Assembly: GCA_900771195.1 (NCBI GenBank)
Contig: CAAGMZ010000019.1
Coordinates: 62,001 to 126,000 of the forward strand
Reading direction: 5' to 3'
DNA: 64,000 bases
DNA from: Lachnospiraceae bacterium
GTDB taxonomy: Bacteria > Bacillota > Clostridia > Lachnospirales > Lachnospiraceae
Below are positions 18,532 to 27,604 of the stretch, in pieces (positions within the stretch are counted from its first letter, which is position 1; each line of letters opens with the position of its first letter). The position numbers were made by a program, and so were the translations under genes. Below the pieces are notes generated by a model. It searched no databases. It saw only the letters and a list, made by a program, of their open reading frames with translations, and was not told the DNA's origin.

Positions 18532-20133
18532 TCACACAAATTTATACACCAGATAATACGCTCCGTTTTCAGGATCATATTCGAACCAGAAAGCACCTAT
18601 CCAGAAATCCACATATACGACATCAGCATACTCCGTCACATTCTCTCCGAGAGAAAGAGCCTCACTTATCCTGCTCATTAACAATGATGTACTTCTGTCA
18701 TCGCCGATGTTCTCACTGCTCACAAAATCATTTATGTCCCATGAACCTGTACGGCTGTACACAATTACGTCAGCATATAATATTGTAGTCCCCTCCTTGG
18801 TGAATGTGCCTGCACCGATAAGTTCCTCAACGGCATCCGCACATTCAGACGGAAGTAAAACTCTCTGTCCAAAATCCTGAAGGTCACCTCTTACCTGATA
18901 CATGTAACCGGTGCGGTCCACAACTATGAGATCATCGAACATCTCCTTCTCATCCGTATATCCGTAATATTCTAAATCATAGTCAACCGTCAGGAACTCA
19001 CCCCGCTCCCGTATTGTCTGTGTTCCGTCGGCAGTTGTAACAAGCGAATTGAACCTGACGGGTATGTATAATTCGTGAACATTTCCGTCACCGCCCGTAA
19101 CCTGCCCTTTAAATATCAGATAAAGTGCATTACTGTAATTACTGATACGGCCATCCTCTGAGGCTACAAAATATTCACCCACATATTCTGCATTCGCTTC
19201 CCCGGGATAGTCATGCTCTATCATATAAAGAGCTTCTTCTCTGGCCTCTTCAAGCAGACTGGCATATATATAATCAATGTTGGTAATATATTTATCGCAT
19301 TCCCCTTTTACAATATATGATTTCGACATTGGTTCAAGCTTTATCCCGTATTTTTCAGCAATATTTTCAGCGGAGTACGGACTGACGCACACGTTTACCC
19401 TGTCCCCTTCACAAAAATAACGATATCCCTCTTCAGTCTCCACATAAAAGCTCATTCCTGCCAGCCGGTAGTCATCGGAAATATTCTCCACATTTGCTGA
19501 CATATCATCGGTAAATCCGCTGAAAGTAACAATCACATAATCGAACGGATCAATAATCCTGATTTCCTGAAGTCCGCTTACCTCCACATCATACGGTGTA
19601 AATGCAAGAGTAATCCCTGCTCTGTCAACCGCTTCCTGTTTCCATGAAGCATCAACCTTAATCTCATCACCATTTGAAAGCTTTTCTTTGCTGTCGGTCT
19701 CTATACAGAGGGAATAATATATGTCTTCTGCCTTTTCCACTGCTTTTTCATCATCATCCGAGGCTCCCATTGCTTCGAGAACCCCTGATACGAACACTTC
19801 ACGACTGACAGAGGTCTTTACCGAACCATATGTATCACTGCCCGAAAACTTTATTTCTATATATTTTTTCAGGTTAACAATCTTGCGTTCCCTGACATAC
19901 CTGTCGTTAATATTTTTCAGTATGACAAGCATGGCTGCCACCAGCACAACCGCTACCGCCACAATAATAAGAATATCTTTTTTGTTTTTTTTCCTGTTGC
20001 CGGTTTCTCCCGGAGCATTATTGTCCGGCATAGGATTTTCCCCTCCCTCAGCCTGTACCTCTTCATCCTTAGCGGGAATTATATATCCGTCCTCCGGTGC
20101 TATATAATGTGGTATTAAATCTTTTTCTTCCAT
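18532..20133 (-). CDS. Single-pass surface protein, paralogue of the zinc-ribbon protein upstream
   Basis: 533 residues. A cytoplasmic acidic and Asn/Gly-rich N-terminus of about 50 residues is followed by KKNKK and one membrane segment (about 52-72), then a large extracellular part. That part matches its neighbour at 20253-22244: a KYIEIKFSGSDTYGSV strand, LSNGDEIKVDASW, and EVSGLQEI, followed by a second copy of the same ~100-residue domain. The C-terminus ends in a WFEYDPENGAYYLVYKF strand like that of its partner. The zinc ribbon is missing. Function unknown; proteins of this type are common in Clostridia and are presumed envelope sensors or structural proteins. Confidence 0.7.
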   Translation of the reverse strand: MEEKDLIPHYIAPEDGYIIPAKDEEVQAEGGENPMPDNNAPGETGNRKKNKKDILIIVAVAVVLVAAMLVILKNINDRYVRERKIVNLKKYIEIKFSGSDTYGSVKTSVSREVFVSGVLEAMGASDDDEKAVEKAEDIYYSLCIETDSKEKLSNGDEIKVDASWKQEAVDRAGITLAFTPYDVEVSGLQEIRIIDPFDYVIVTFSGFTDDMSANVENISDDYRLAGMSFYVETEEGYRYFCEGDRVNVCVSPYSAENIAEKYGIKLEPMSKSYIVKGECDKYITNIDYIYASLLEEAREEALYMIEHDYPGEANAEYVGEYFVASEDGRISNYSNALYLIFKGQVTGGDGNVHELYIPVRFNSLVTTADGTQTIRERGEFLTVDYDLEYYGYTDEKEMFDDLIVVDRTGYMYQVRGDLQDFGQRVLLPSECADAVEELIGAGTFTKEGTTILYADVIVYSRTGSWDINDFVSSENIGDDRSTSLLMSRISEALSLGENVTEYADVVYVDFWIGAFWFEYDPENGAYYLVYKFV

Positions 20134-20192
20134 TTTGCGTTTCCTGCCTTATTTATTGCTCTGCTCATTGCCTTTACACACAGTATAACACA

Positions 20193-20236
20193 TAAAAACC
20201 GTCAGGTGAACTCAAATTCACCTGACGGCTGTTTTT
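20193..20236 (-). terminator. Strong intrinsic terminator (bidirectional appearance)
   Basis: A perfect 12-bp stem (arms 20199-20210 and 20217-20228) with a 6-base loop. On the minus strand it is followed by TTTTTATG, ending the zinc-ribbon protein gene. A T-run also follows on the plus strand. Confidence 0.85.
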
Positions 20237-20252
20237 TATCTTATAATACTTG

Positions 20253-22244
20253 TTATTCAGCTTCTGTTTCTTCAGCAGCAGTCTCGTCTGCAGCTTCCGT
20301 TTCAGCCGCTTCGGTTTCCTTGGTATCCGGCTCTTTTTCTGACAAACCGTATACAAGCTTGTAATCCAGACCTGAATTATCAAAATAGAACCAAGTTATT
20401 GCCTTATCCACAGGAACAGGTCCGATTTTGTCGGTTGTGGTCTTCTCATCTTTGGAAAGAGTCTGAAGGATTATATTCATCATTTCAACAGACTTTTCAC
20501 TGTCATCCGGAAGGTCCTCACTGCTTACATAGTCTGCAATATCAAACTGGTCAATGTTTTCAAACAGTCCATGTTCAGCCAGTGCATCCATTGCATCACT
20601 GTAATGGTAGCTGTAAGAAATTTCCGCAGCATTTGAACCATCCTCTTTTTCTGTCATTTCGCTGTAGTCTCTGAGTCCTTCAGTCATATAGGCATCGTAT
20701 TCGCCGGAATAGTGTGTTACTATTTCATTGAACATCTTCATTTCAGATACATAACCGGTTAATCCGTCATAATATCCTGAAATATAGCCATAATCATTTC
20801 CCAGGTATACTGTTCCGTCTGTAGCCAGAACAACTCTGTCATACTCTACCGGGAGATATACATCCCTGCTCACATTACCGTTGGTTGCTTTTCCCTTGTA
20901 GACAACAAACATTCTGTTCGCAGGATATGTTGACTCATCCTTTGCCTTAAGAAGATAAACACCCAAATACTCCTTTTCGGAAATTGTGTATTTGCTGTAA
21001 GTGTAGTTGTCATTAATGGTATCGATTACATCTTCTTCTAATTCATCAAGGAATTCCAGTGTTATATCCTCTAATGAAACATCATATGTATCAACCTTGT
21101 CTACCGTGTATTCCTTCTCGCTGTTTTCTATAGATATACCATAATCATTGAGAAGCGAATATGAGTCGTAAGAAGCCTCTACGGTAAATGTATCTCCAAG
21201 GCCGAGGCCGTAACCGCCATACACATAGAAATCAATATCTGACAGACCCGGTTCCGTTGATGTATTTACAACGCTTACCGATACTTCTCCGTCAACTCCT
21301 GAAAGCTGTACGTCTGCAAACTCAAACGGATCAACTGTCTTAATCTTGTCAAGCCCGCTGACTTCAACCTCAAACTCCTTGAATTTGAGTATGACACCTG
21401 CTTTCTTCACGACATCCTTGTCCCAGTTTGCTCCAACCTCTATTGTATCTCCGTTAGACAGTCCATATGTATAGTCAACATAAACATAAATTGCATCGTA
21501 AAGGTCTTCTGCCTTATCGACTGCCTTGTCGTTTTTCTCAGAGGCTTTCATTGCGTAAAGTGCCTTCTCTATGAACTTATCCTCATCGACTCTGACAACT
21601 GCTTCACCCTTTGTATCATAGCCTTTGAATTCGACTGATATATATTCACTGAGATCGATTGTCTTACGTTCGGTAGCCTTTTTATCAAGAATATTCTTTA
21701 CAATAAGAATAGCCGCTACTATAGCTGCAATTGCAACGACAGCGATTGCTGCAATTATAATAATCTTTTTATTTCTCTTTTTCTTCTCTTCAGGGCTGAG
21801 AGCCGGCTTCTGGGGTGCACCGTATCCACCCTGAGGTGCTGCATACTGACCCTGTGGAGCTGCATATCCGTTCATATCCGGTGCTGCGTAGCCATTCTGG
21901 TTCGGCGCCGTAAATCCGTTCTGTTCAGGCGCTGTGTAACTGCCCTGCTCAGGTCCCGTAAAGCTTTCCTGCTCAGGCGCTGTGTAACTGCCCTGCTCAG
22001 GTCCCGTAAAGCTTTCCTGCTCAGGCGCTGTGTAACTGCCCTGTTCAGGTGCCGTAAAGCTCTCCTGCTCAGGTGCTGTGTAACTGTCCGGCTCAGGTGC
22101 TGAAGAATTTTCCTGACCGGATACCACATTCATATCCTGTACGTCTGTCTGCTGTGCGTCATCCGTTCTAAGGGGTGTTCCACACTTTATGCAAAACTTC
22201 CCGTTCTCCGGAAGTTCTGCACCGCAATTCCTGCAAAATGCCAT
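20253..22244 (-). CDS. Zinc-ribbon, repeat-linker, single-pass surface protein
   Basis: 663 residues. N-terminal zinc ribbon with Cys4, Cys7, Cys18 and Cys21 (CRNCG...CIKCG), then about 95 residues of an 8-residue repeat (APEQxSYT/APEQxSFT), a basic KKKRNKK stretch, and one membrane helix (about 158-185). The extracellular region holds two consecutive copies of a beta-rich domain, each with a GLSNGD- or GLGLGD-type turn, and the C-terminus is Glu/Ala-rich low complexity. It is a paralogue of the next gene downstream. It probably reads a cytosolic state through the ribbon or anchors a complex at the membrane; this is inference. Good GGAGG ribosome site. Confidence 0.75.
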   Translation of the reverse strand: MAFCRNCGAELPENGKFCIKCGTPLRTDDAQQTDVQDMNVVSGQENSSAPEPDSYTAPEQESFTAPEQGSYTAPEQESFTGPEQGSYTAPEQESFTGPEQGSYTAPEQNGFTAPNQNGYAAPDMNGYAAPQGQYAAPQGGYGAPQKPALSPEEKKKRNKKIIIIAAIAVVAIAAIVAAILIVKNILDKKATERKTIDLSEYISVEFKGYDTKGEAVVRVDEDKFIEKALYAMKASEKNDKAVDKAEDLYDAIYVYVDYTYGLSNGDTIEVGANWDKDVVKKAGVILKFKEFEVEVSGLDKIKTVDPFEFADVQLSGVDGEVSVSVVNTSTEPGLSDIDFYVYGGYGLGLGDTFTVEASYDSYSLLNDYGISIENSEKEYTVDKVDTYDVSLEDITLEFLDELEEDVIDTINDNYTYSKYTISEKEYLGVYLLKAKDESTYPANRMFVVYKGKATNGNVSRDVYLPVEYDRVVLATDGTVYLGNDYGYISGYYDGLTGYVSEMKMFNEIVTHYSGEYDAYMTEGLRDYSEMTEKEDGSNAAEISYSYHYSDAMDALAEHGLFENIDQFDIADYVSSEDLPDDSEKSVEMMNIILQTLSKDEKTTTDKIGPVPVDKAITWFYFDNSGLDYKLVYGLSEKEPDTKETEAAETEAADETAAEETEAE
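21835..22100 (-). repeat. In-frame tandem repeat encoding a Pro/Glu/Gln-rich linker
   Basis: 24-base units encode 8-residue repeats of the form (A/G)PEQ-x-S-(Y/F)-T. Pairs of units form a 48-base repeat that is identical over two successive copies between about 21925 and 22040 and degrades toward the membrane-proximal end (APNQNGYA, APQGQYA). The identity implies recent slippage or duplication, so repeat number probably varies between strains. Confidence 0.9.
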
Positions 22245-22297
22245 TTTATTATCCTCCTGTGAGACAAATTGTTGCTGTTATGTCTTATATCACATGT

Positions 22298-22326
22298 ATA
22301 ATACAAAAAATACCAGTTTATGTCAA
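22298..22326 (-). promoter_or_regulatory. Predicted sigma-A promoter of the zinc-ribbon protein gene
   Basis: On the minus strand a consensus TTGACA is followed after 17 bases by TATTAT. The leader is about 50 bases and ends in GGAGG. Confidence 0.7.
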
Positions 22327-22406
22327 ATTAAAATAACAACCAATATTCCAGCCTGTAATTTTTCATATTCACCCGTACTGTCTTATTTTGTCATACACCG
22401 ACATCA

Positions 22407-22451
22407 TAAAAAAAGCCCCATAAATGGTTTGTTTGTGCCATTTATGAAGCT
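22407..22451 (-). terminator. Intrinsic terminator after the amidase gene
   Basis: On the minus strand a 14-bp stem with two G-U pairs (arms 22438-22451 and 22414-22427) is followed by seven T residues. It lies about 40 bases after the amidase stop. Confidence 0.85.
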
Positions 22452-22492
22452 CTGTTTACTGTTTGGGCTCACCTCTCATACGGTACGCACCT

Positions 22493-23458
22493 TCAGGTTG
22501 TCACAAATGTGTTGTATCTGAACCTCCTGAGACGTCGCTCCATTCTCATCGCATTATCAAGGTTTCTGTATGCACCAACCTGAACCTTGTAGAGTCCGTC
22601 TGAATAAATGATAAATGCCGGAAACCCGTCTGCCAGAAGTGAATTCAGAAGTCTGTCGGCATTTTCACGATTTCTGAATGCCCCGACCTGGATTCTGTAA
22701 AGCTTGTCGCATACACATACATCCTCAGGTTCAGCCGACAAATCCATTCCGCCCACATTCATGTTCTCATTGAGGTTTCTTTCTCCGGTCGGTCTGGTTT
22801 CTTTTATAATTCCATCTCCCATATCATTCGTCATACCGGCATACGGGTCTTCATAATCGGTTTCATCACCATAAATAAAACCGTTTCCCGTATTTTCGTT
22901 TTTGACGGCTGCAGAAGCATTTACCGAGTCTCCATACCCTATTGTCTGGAGTATTCCATCGGCAATGGCCTGAGCGATTTTATCGAAATTCTCGTCGAAG
23001 AATGCATTGTCCTTTTCATTATTGATAAACCCTGTCTCAAGAAGCACTGCCGGCATCCGGGTTCTTTTGAGAACCACAAGATTAGGTCTCTCGACTATGC
23101 CAAGATCCTTAAATCCCGCCTTCACAAGATTGTTCTGTATGTTTTGTGCAAGCCTCTCTTTTTCTCCTCCCTTACTGTATATAAGAGTCTGGGCGCCTGA
23201 TGCCGTGTTGGGATTTTCTCCGGAGTTACGGTGGAATGAAACAAAATAATCCGCCCCTGCCTCATTGGCATCTGTGGCTTTCCTGAATGGTGTTTCATAA
23301 ATATCATTGGTTCTTGTGTAAACTACATTCACCCCTCTTTTTTCCAGTATGTTGCCTACGGCTGTTGCCAGTCTGAGATTATCGTCCTTCTCCTGTCTCT
23401 GGTCGTATGAAGCACCCGGATCACTTCCTCCATGTCCTGCATCTAAAGCAATCAGCAT
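22493..23458 (-). CDS. N-acetylmuramoyl-L-alanine amidase (Amidase_3) with C-terminal SPOR repeats
   Basis: 321 residues. Amidase_3 domain at about 1-175: zinc-binding His in LDAGHGG at the very N-terminus, the second metal-ligand region FVSFHRNSG, and the catalytic Glu in LLETGF. A linker of about 70 residues follows, then two short SPOR-like repeats (YRIQVGAFRNRENADRLL and YKVQVGAYRNLDNAMRME) that bind denuded glycan. It cleaves the amide bond between MurNAc and the stem peptide. No signal peptide is seen, as in CwlC-like enzymes used in mother-cell lysis. The ribosome site is weak and the start lies in an inverted-repeat arm. Confidence 0.9.
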   Translation of the reverse strand: MLIALDAGHGGSDPGASYDQRQEKDDNLRLATAVGNILEKRGVNVVYTRTNDIYETPFRKATDANEAGADYFVSFHRNSGENPNTASGAQTLIYSKGGEKERLAQNIQNNLVKAGFKDLGIVERPNLVVLKRTRMPAVLLETGFINNEKDNAFFDENFDKIAQAIADGILQTIGYGDSVNASAAVKNENTGNGFIYGDETDYEDPYAGMTNDMGDGIIKETRPTGERNLNENMNVGGMDLSAEPEDVCVCDKLYRIQVGAFRNRENADRLLNSLLADGFPAFIIYSDGLYKVQVGAYRNLDNAMRMERRLRRFRYNTFVTT

Positions 23459-23526
23459 ATCTTAACCATACCTTTCATGTGACAAAAAATCACAGAATAA
23501 AAGATTTTGGTATAAGATATGCTGAT
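23451..23526. repeat. 13-bp inverted repeat spanning the amidase start codon
   Basis: ATCAGCATATCTT at 23451-23463 recurs as its exact reverse complement at 23514-23526, with a 50-base spacer. The first arm contains the amidase start codon, so the leader RNA could fold back on it. Purpose unknown. Confidence 0.6.
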
Positions 23527-23604
23527 TAAATATATTTGTGATTAAATTATGAGTGCACGCAAACATCTGCTTACTGCTCCGTCAGTGAATCCATACCGCA
23601 CCTG

Positions 23605-23733
23605 TCAGATTACATCAAGTATCCACAGTGCAAGTACTATGACCGCTGCACTTATCAAAAGCTTTATTACTGCACTGATTATAACCTTACGCTTTTGCTC
23701 CGGTGTTCGTATCTCAATTCTTTTGTCAGACAT
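23605..23733 (-). CDS. 42-residue single-pass membrane microprotein coupled to folA
   Basis: An ATG overlaps the folA stop codon (TAATG) and opens a frame of 42 codons ending in TGA at 23605. The product has a charged N-terminus (MSDKRIEIRTPEQKRK) followed by about 24 hydrophobic residues (VIISAVIKLLISAAVIVLAL..) and a short polar tail, as expected for a small inner-membrane protein with the N-terminus inside. The ribosome site is GAGAGGGTG within the folA end. No family recognised. The coupling and the amphipathic layout make a real gene likely. Confidence 0.6.
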   Translation of the reverse strand: MSDKRIEIRTPEQKRKVIISAVIKLLISAAVIVLALWILDVI

Positions 23734-24224
23734 TATTTCACCCTCTCATACTTCACAAATTCATATAGCAGGTCAAAATATGTCCTCTCTTCACTGGTTT
23801 CAGTCACACGCCAGTCTCCGTCTTCGTCAAGATTGGGGAAATAGGCATCTGCCTGATATGCATAATCTATTCTGGTAATATGGGCAACATTGCAGTATGG
23901 CAGCATCTGCCTGTATATTGATTCACCGCCTATTACATATATATCTTCGTCTCTGTAGTCACCTGCCGCTTTAATTGCATCTTCAATACTATGTACCACA
24001 ACAGCACCGTCAACCTTGTAAGACATATCGGAGGTAATGACGATATTAAGGCGATTCTTCAGCGGTGCCTTCCCCGGAAAGCTTTCAAGCGTCTTTCTTC
24101 CCATTATGACAGCCTTACCTGTTGTGGTCTGTCGAAACCATTTCTGGTCCTCAGGAATTCTCACCAAAAGCTTATTATCACATCCTATGGCCCAGTTACG
24201 GTCCACTGCTGCAATCAGATTCAT
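23733..24224 (-). CDS. folA: Dihydrofolate reductase
   Basis: 163 residues, usual length. NLIAAVDRNWAIGCDNKLL at the N-terminus, the VIMGRKTLESFPGKAPLKNR segment and YVIGGESIYRQMLP near residue 97 are diagnostic. It reduces dihydrofolate with NADPH, regenerating the tetrahydrofolate that ThyA oxidises. It lies 12 bases after thyA with a GGAGG ribosome site between, so the pair is co-expressed. Confidence 0.97.
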   Translation of the reverse strand: MNLIAAVDRNWAIGCDNKLLVRIPEDQKWFRQTTTGKAVIMGRKTLESFPGKAPLKNRLNIVITSDMSYKVDGAVVVHSIEDAIKAAGDYRDEDIYVIGGESIYRQMLPYCNVAHITRIDYAYQADAYFPNLDEDGDWRVTETSEERTYFDLLYEFVKYERVK

Positions 24225-24236
24225 ATTAAAAACCTC

Positions 24237-25085
24237 CTAAATCGCCACAGGTATATCCGTCACCTGTGGACCGGTTACATAATTTTCAAGCCATACATCC
24301 TCGCGCGTGAATTTATAAAAGTCGTGTATATCAGGATTGATATGGAATACGGGAGCATCATAACAGGGTCTTTCGATAAGCTCCTTAACTATCGGAATAT
24401 GCCTGTCATAAATATGCGCATCCGCAATCACATGTACAAGCTCGCCCACATTCATGTCACAGACCTGCGCAAGCATATGCACAAGCACTGCATACTGAAC
24501 CACATTCCAGTTTCCTGCAGTAAGTATATCCTGAGAGCGCTGGTTAAGAATAGCGTTGAGTGTAAGCCTGTCTTCGCTTTTTTTCTGTGACACATTGAAT
24601 GTCATGCTGTATGCACAGGGGTAAAGATTCATCTCATGAAGGTCCTGATGAACATATATGTTGGTAAGGATTCTCCTGCTGAAAGGATTATTCTTCAAAT
24701 CATAGATAACCCTGTCTACCTGATCCATCATTCCCTCTTTATACTGATGCTTAACCCCAAGCTGATACCCGTATGCCTTCCCGATGGAACCGCTTTCGTC
24801 TGCCCAGGAATCCCAGATATGACTGTGGAGATCATTAATGTTGTCGGACTTCTGCTGCCATATCCAGAGCAGCTCATCAGTGGCGCTCTTAAGTGCTGTT
24901 TTCCGCAACGTAATTATGGGAAATTCCTTACTAAGGTCATACCTGTTGACAACTCCGAATTTCTTGATGGTATAAGCCGGTGTGCCATCATCCCAGTGAG
25001 GACGCACCTTTTCTCCTTCTGTACTTGTGCCGTTTTCAAGCACATCCCTGCACATATCTATAAAAACCTTATCTGCGTAACTCAT
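24237..25085 (-). CDS. thyA: Thymidylate synthase
   Basis: 282 residues. The nucleophile is Cys157 in the NLYPCAYSM context; RPHWDDGTPA, QRSQDILTAGNW and the HIYDRHIP dUMP-binding segment are present. It methylates dUMP to dTMP with methylenetetrahydrofolate. The start overlaps the hflX stop by 4 bases (ATGA). The order hflX-thyA-folA gives a complete dTMP cycle in one transcript. Confidence 0.96.
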   Translation of the reverse strand: MSYADKVFIDMCRDVLENGTSTEGEKVRPHWDDGTPAYTIKKFGVVNRYDLSKEFPIITLRKTALKSATDELLWIWQQKSDNINDLHSHIWDSWADESGSIGKAYGYQLGVKHQYKEGMMDQVDRVIYDLKNNPFSRRILTNIYVHQDLHEMNLYPCAYSMTFNVSQKKSEDRLTLNAILNQRSQDILTAGNWNVVQYAVLVHMLAQVCDMNVGELVHVIADAHIYDRHIPIVKELIERPCYDAPVFHINPDIHDFYKFTREDVWLENYVTGPQVTDIPVAI

Positions 25086-26338
25086 TGCTTATTCTCCTGA
25101 ATTTTGATTCTGTCATGTATGCTTGCCGGAACATAAGCCTTGACAAGTATACCGTCTCCTGTGTATTCCTCAGATATCAGCTGCCCATATTTTCTTATGA
25201 GGGCAATCGTCCCGGCTTCGCTATATCCAAAAACTTTTTCGATATAAACTCTGCTGTTTCTTAATATCTTCTCTATGGCTGCTTTAAGGTCGTCCACTCC
25301 CTGTCCGGTAAGAGCAGACATCCTGACTGTCTCATCTGCACGGATGTCCCTGGCAGTCATGTCCGCGCCCTCTCTGTCGCATTTATTGAACGCTGTTATT
25401 ACCGGCTTATCACCAACGTTCAGCCTGTTCAGTGTTTCGTAGACCACATGCATCTGTGAATCCATCTGGGGATTGGAGCTGTCAACCACATGAATTATCA
25501 TGTCAGCGTACACAGCTTCTTCAAGTGTACTCTTAAATGCTTCTATAAGCTGATGTGGCAGCTTGCTTATGAAACCTACCGTATCGGTCACAAGCACCTG
25601 TTGCCCGTTATCAAGTTCAAGGCTCCTGGTTGTGGGATCAAGTGTGGCAAAAAGCTTGTCCTCCGACAGTACGCCGGCATCAGTAAGACGATTGAGAAGT
25701 GTTGACTTTCCCGCATTGGTGTATCCGACAATTGCCGCCACAGGTATGCCGTTTCTGTTCCTCTGACTTCTGGTAAGCTCCCTGTGAGTCACCACATCTT
25801 CCAATTCACGCTTGAGCTGTCCTATTCTCTCATGGATAAGTCTCCTGTCCATCTCAAGCTTCGTCTCTCCGGGACCTCTTGTTCCGATTCCGCCTCCAAG
25901 CCTTGAAAGCGAATTTCCAAGACCCACAAGTCTGGTTGCCCTGTATTTTAACTGTGCAAGTTCAACCTGGATTTTACCCTCTCCAGATGTGGCATGTGCC
26001 GCAAAAATATCAAGGATAAGCAGAGTCCTGTCCATAACCTTTGTCTCAAGCTGATCCTGAAGGTTGGCCATCTGCGCCGGTGAAAGCTCATCATCACATA
26101 TTATTCCGGTGGCATCATACATGGAAATCATTTCCTTAACTTCCTGTATTTTGCCTTTTCCTATATATGTTCCCGGATGAACCTTTTCCCTGTTCTGTAT
26201 CACTCTTGCCACCGTGACCGCTCCGGCAGTCGCGGCTAATTCGTTCAGTTCATCCAGTGACTGTTCGGTATTATCATTATCAGAACTGCTCACAGCCACA
26301 AGTATAACTCTTTCTTCCATTTCCTTAGTGTCTATCAT
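25082..26338 (-). CDS. hflX: GTPase HflX
   Basis: 418 residues. The HflX N-terminal domain (residues 1-190, with HPGTYIGKGKIQEV and the GGGIGTRGPGETKLE loop) is followed by a G domain: G1 GYTNAGKST, G3 DTVGF, G4 NKCD. HflX binds ribosomes and rescues stalled or stress-damaged 70S particles. A GGAGG site precedes the ATG. It follows the TPR lipoprotein by 37 bases and overlaps thyA. Confidence 0.95.
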   Translation of the reverse strand: MIDTKEMEERVILVAVSSSDNDNTEQSLDELNELAATAGAVTVARVIQNREKVHPGTYIGKGKIQEVKEMISMYDATGIICDDELSPAQMANLQDQLETKVMDRTLLILDIFAAHATSGEGKIQVELAQLKYRATRLVGLGNSLSRLGGGIGTRGPGETKLEMDRRLIHERIGQLKRELEDVVTHRELTRSQRNRNGIPVAAIVGYTNAGKSTLLNRLTDAGVLSEDKLFATLDPTTRSLELDNGQQVLVTDTVGFISKLPHQLIEAFKSTLEEAVYADMIIHVVDSSNPQMDSQMHVVYETLNRLNVGDKPVITAFNKCDREGADMTARDIRADETVRMSALTGQGVDDLKAAIEKILRNSRVYIEKVFGYSEAGTIALIRKYGQLISEEYTGDGILVKAYVPASIHDRIKIQENKQ

Positions 26339-26375
26339 ACCTGCCCTCCATCTGCCTGCAATTCCTTTTTAATAA

Positions 26376-27527
26376 TCACTGCCTTGTCTGTAAAAACTTC
26401 TGTTCCTTAAGTGCATCAGCATCATTGGGATATTTCTTCAGATATTCATTAAAAAGCTCAAGTGCCTTGGAATAATCACTTATATACTCATAGCATACTG
26501 CCTGATTATACAGCAGTTCACGCATAACCTCGCTGTTGTTAAGAGAAATGCCTGTTTCAATATAAGCCAGTGCATTGTCATACTTGCCGCGGTTTATCAG
26601 ATATGCAGCATACTGATTATATATCAGGGCATCATTGGGATTTTTCCCCAGGTATTCATCGTAAAACTGCTCTGCTGATGCATAATCCTCAAGGGCTTCA
26701 TAAGTCATGGCAAGATAATATGCAGCTTCGGTGTTGCCGCCATTATATTCCTTACGCAGAAATTCCTCTGCCTTAGCATAATCTCCAAGATTAAAATAGG
26801 TCTTCCCCGCCAGCATTCCGTCCATATCATCAGCGTTAAGAAGCCTTTTAAGATACGACTGCGCCCTTTCCGTATATCCGGCCGCCATAAAATTGGCATA
26901 CATACTGCAGTATCTGTCATAATCATCATCATTGAGCTTTATTGCCTCTTCGTAGTCAATGACAGCGTTATTTTCATCCTTAAGCATAATGTAAGCGGTT
27001 CCGCGGTAATAGTATATATCCGCAAGCTCATCCTTGGGAAGCTTATCTGTCAGTATGCTGTACTGGGCAATTGCCTCCCGGTATTTCCCAGTATTATAAA
27101 GACAAGCTGCATAGTATTTAATCGCATCAAGACTGATATCGTCGTATTTTCCGTCTGTCTGGACAGCTTTTATCAGTTCGGAGGCTGCTTCTTCGTAGCA
27201 CCCCTGCCGGAAATATGCTATGCCAATACCTCTGTATGCATCACGGTATCCCTCCTTAAGCTCAGCAGCTTTCTTAAATGATGCAACAGCATCCTCATAA
27301 TTTCCGCACTCTTCCTGTGCCATTCCCATGTACACATAATATTCCGCATTCTCGGGTTCTTTATCCACAGCCTGTCCAAAATAATCAGCTGCCTTCGCGT
27401 ATTCGCCCTCATTATAAAACTCCATGCCCTGATTGCAGACACGTTTACCTGAACCTGAGCATCCTGTCAACGCAAAAGCAGACACTGCCACAGCAAGTGC
27501 CATCCCTGTCAATAATTTACTTTTCAT
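26376..27527 (-). CDS. TPR-repeat lipoprotein
   Basis: 383 residues. A lipoprotein signal peptide ends in LTGC with Cys23. The rest is about ten tetratricopeptide repeats (for example YAKAADYFGQAVDKEPENAEYY and YEDAVASFKKAAELKEGYRD). It should be tethered outside the cell membrane and hold protein partners; no catalytic motif. First gene of the probable operon with hflX, thyA and folA. Confidence 0.85.
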   Translation of the reverse strand: MKSKLLTGMALAVAVSAFALTGCSGSGKRVCNQGMEFYNEGEYAKAADYFGQAVDKEPENAEYYVYMGMAQEECGNYEDAVASFKKAAELKEGYRDAYRGIGIAYFRQGCYEEAASELIKAVQTDGKYDDISLDAIKYYAACLYNTGKYREAIAQYSILTDKLPKDELADIYYYRGTAYIMLKDENNAVIDYEEAIKLNDDDYDRYCSMYANFMAAGYTERAQSYLKRLLNADDMDGMLAGKTYFNLGDYAKAEEFLRKEYNGGNTEAAYYLAMTYEALEDYASAEQFYDEYLGKNPNDALIYNQYAAYLINRGKYDNALAYIETGISLNNSEVMRELLYNQAVCYEYISDYSKALELFNEYLKKYPNDADALKEQKFLQTRQ

Positions 27528-27575
27528 AATCTATCTCCAAATAAAACGAATATTCAAATTAATGCTTACCATAAA

Positions 27576-27604
27576 ATTATAACAATAATTATGAATTAAA
27601 ACAA
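27576..27604 (-). promoter_or_regulatory. Predicted sigma-A promoter for the TPR lipoprotein operon
   Basis: On the minus strand TTGTTT and TATAAT are 17 bases apart. The promoter overlaps the end of the ECF S-component gene and leaves a leader of about 45 bases. Confidence 0.55.

Noticed and set aside
21835..22100. Regular repeats resembling a CRISPR array
   Set aside because: The repeats are contiguous with no unique spacers, keep a coding frame and encode an 8-residue linker repeat.
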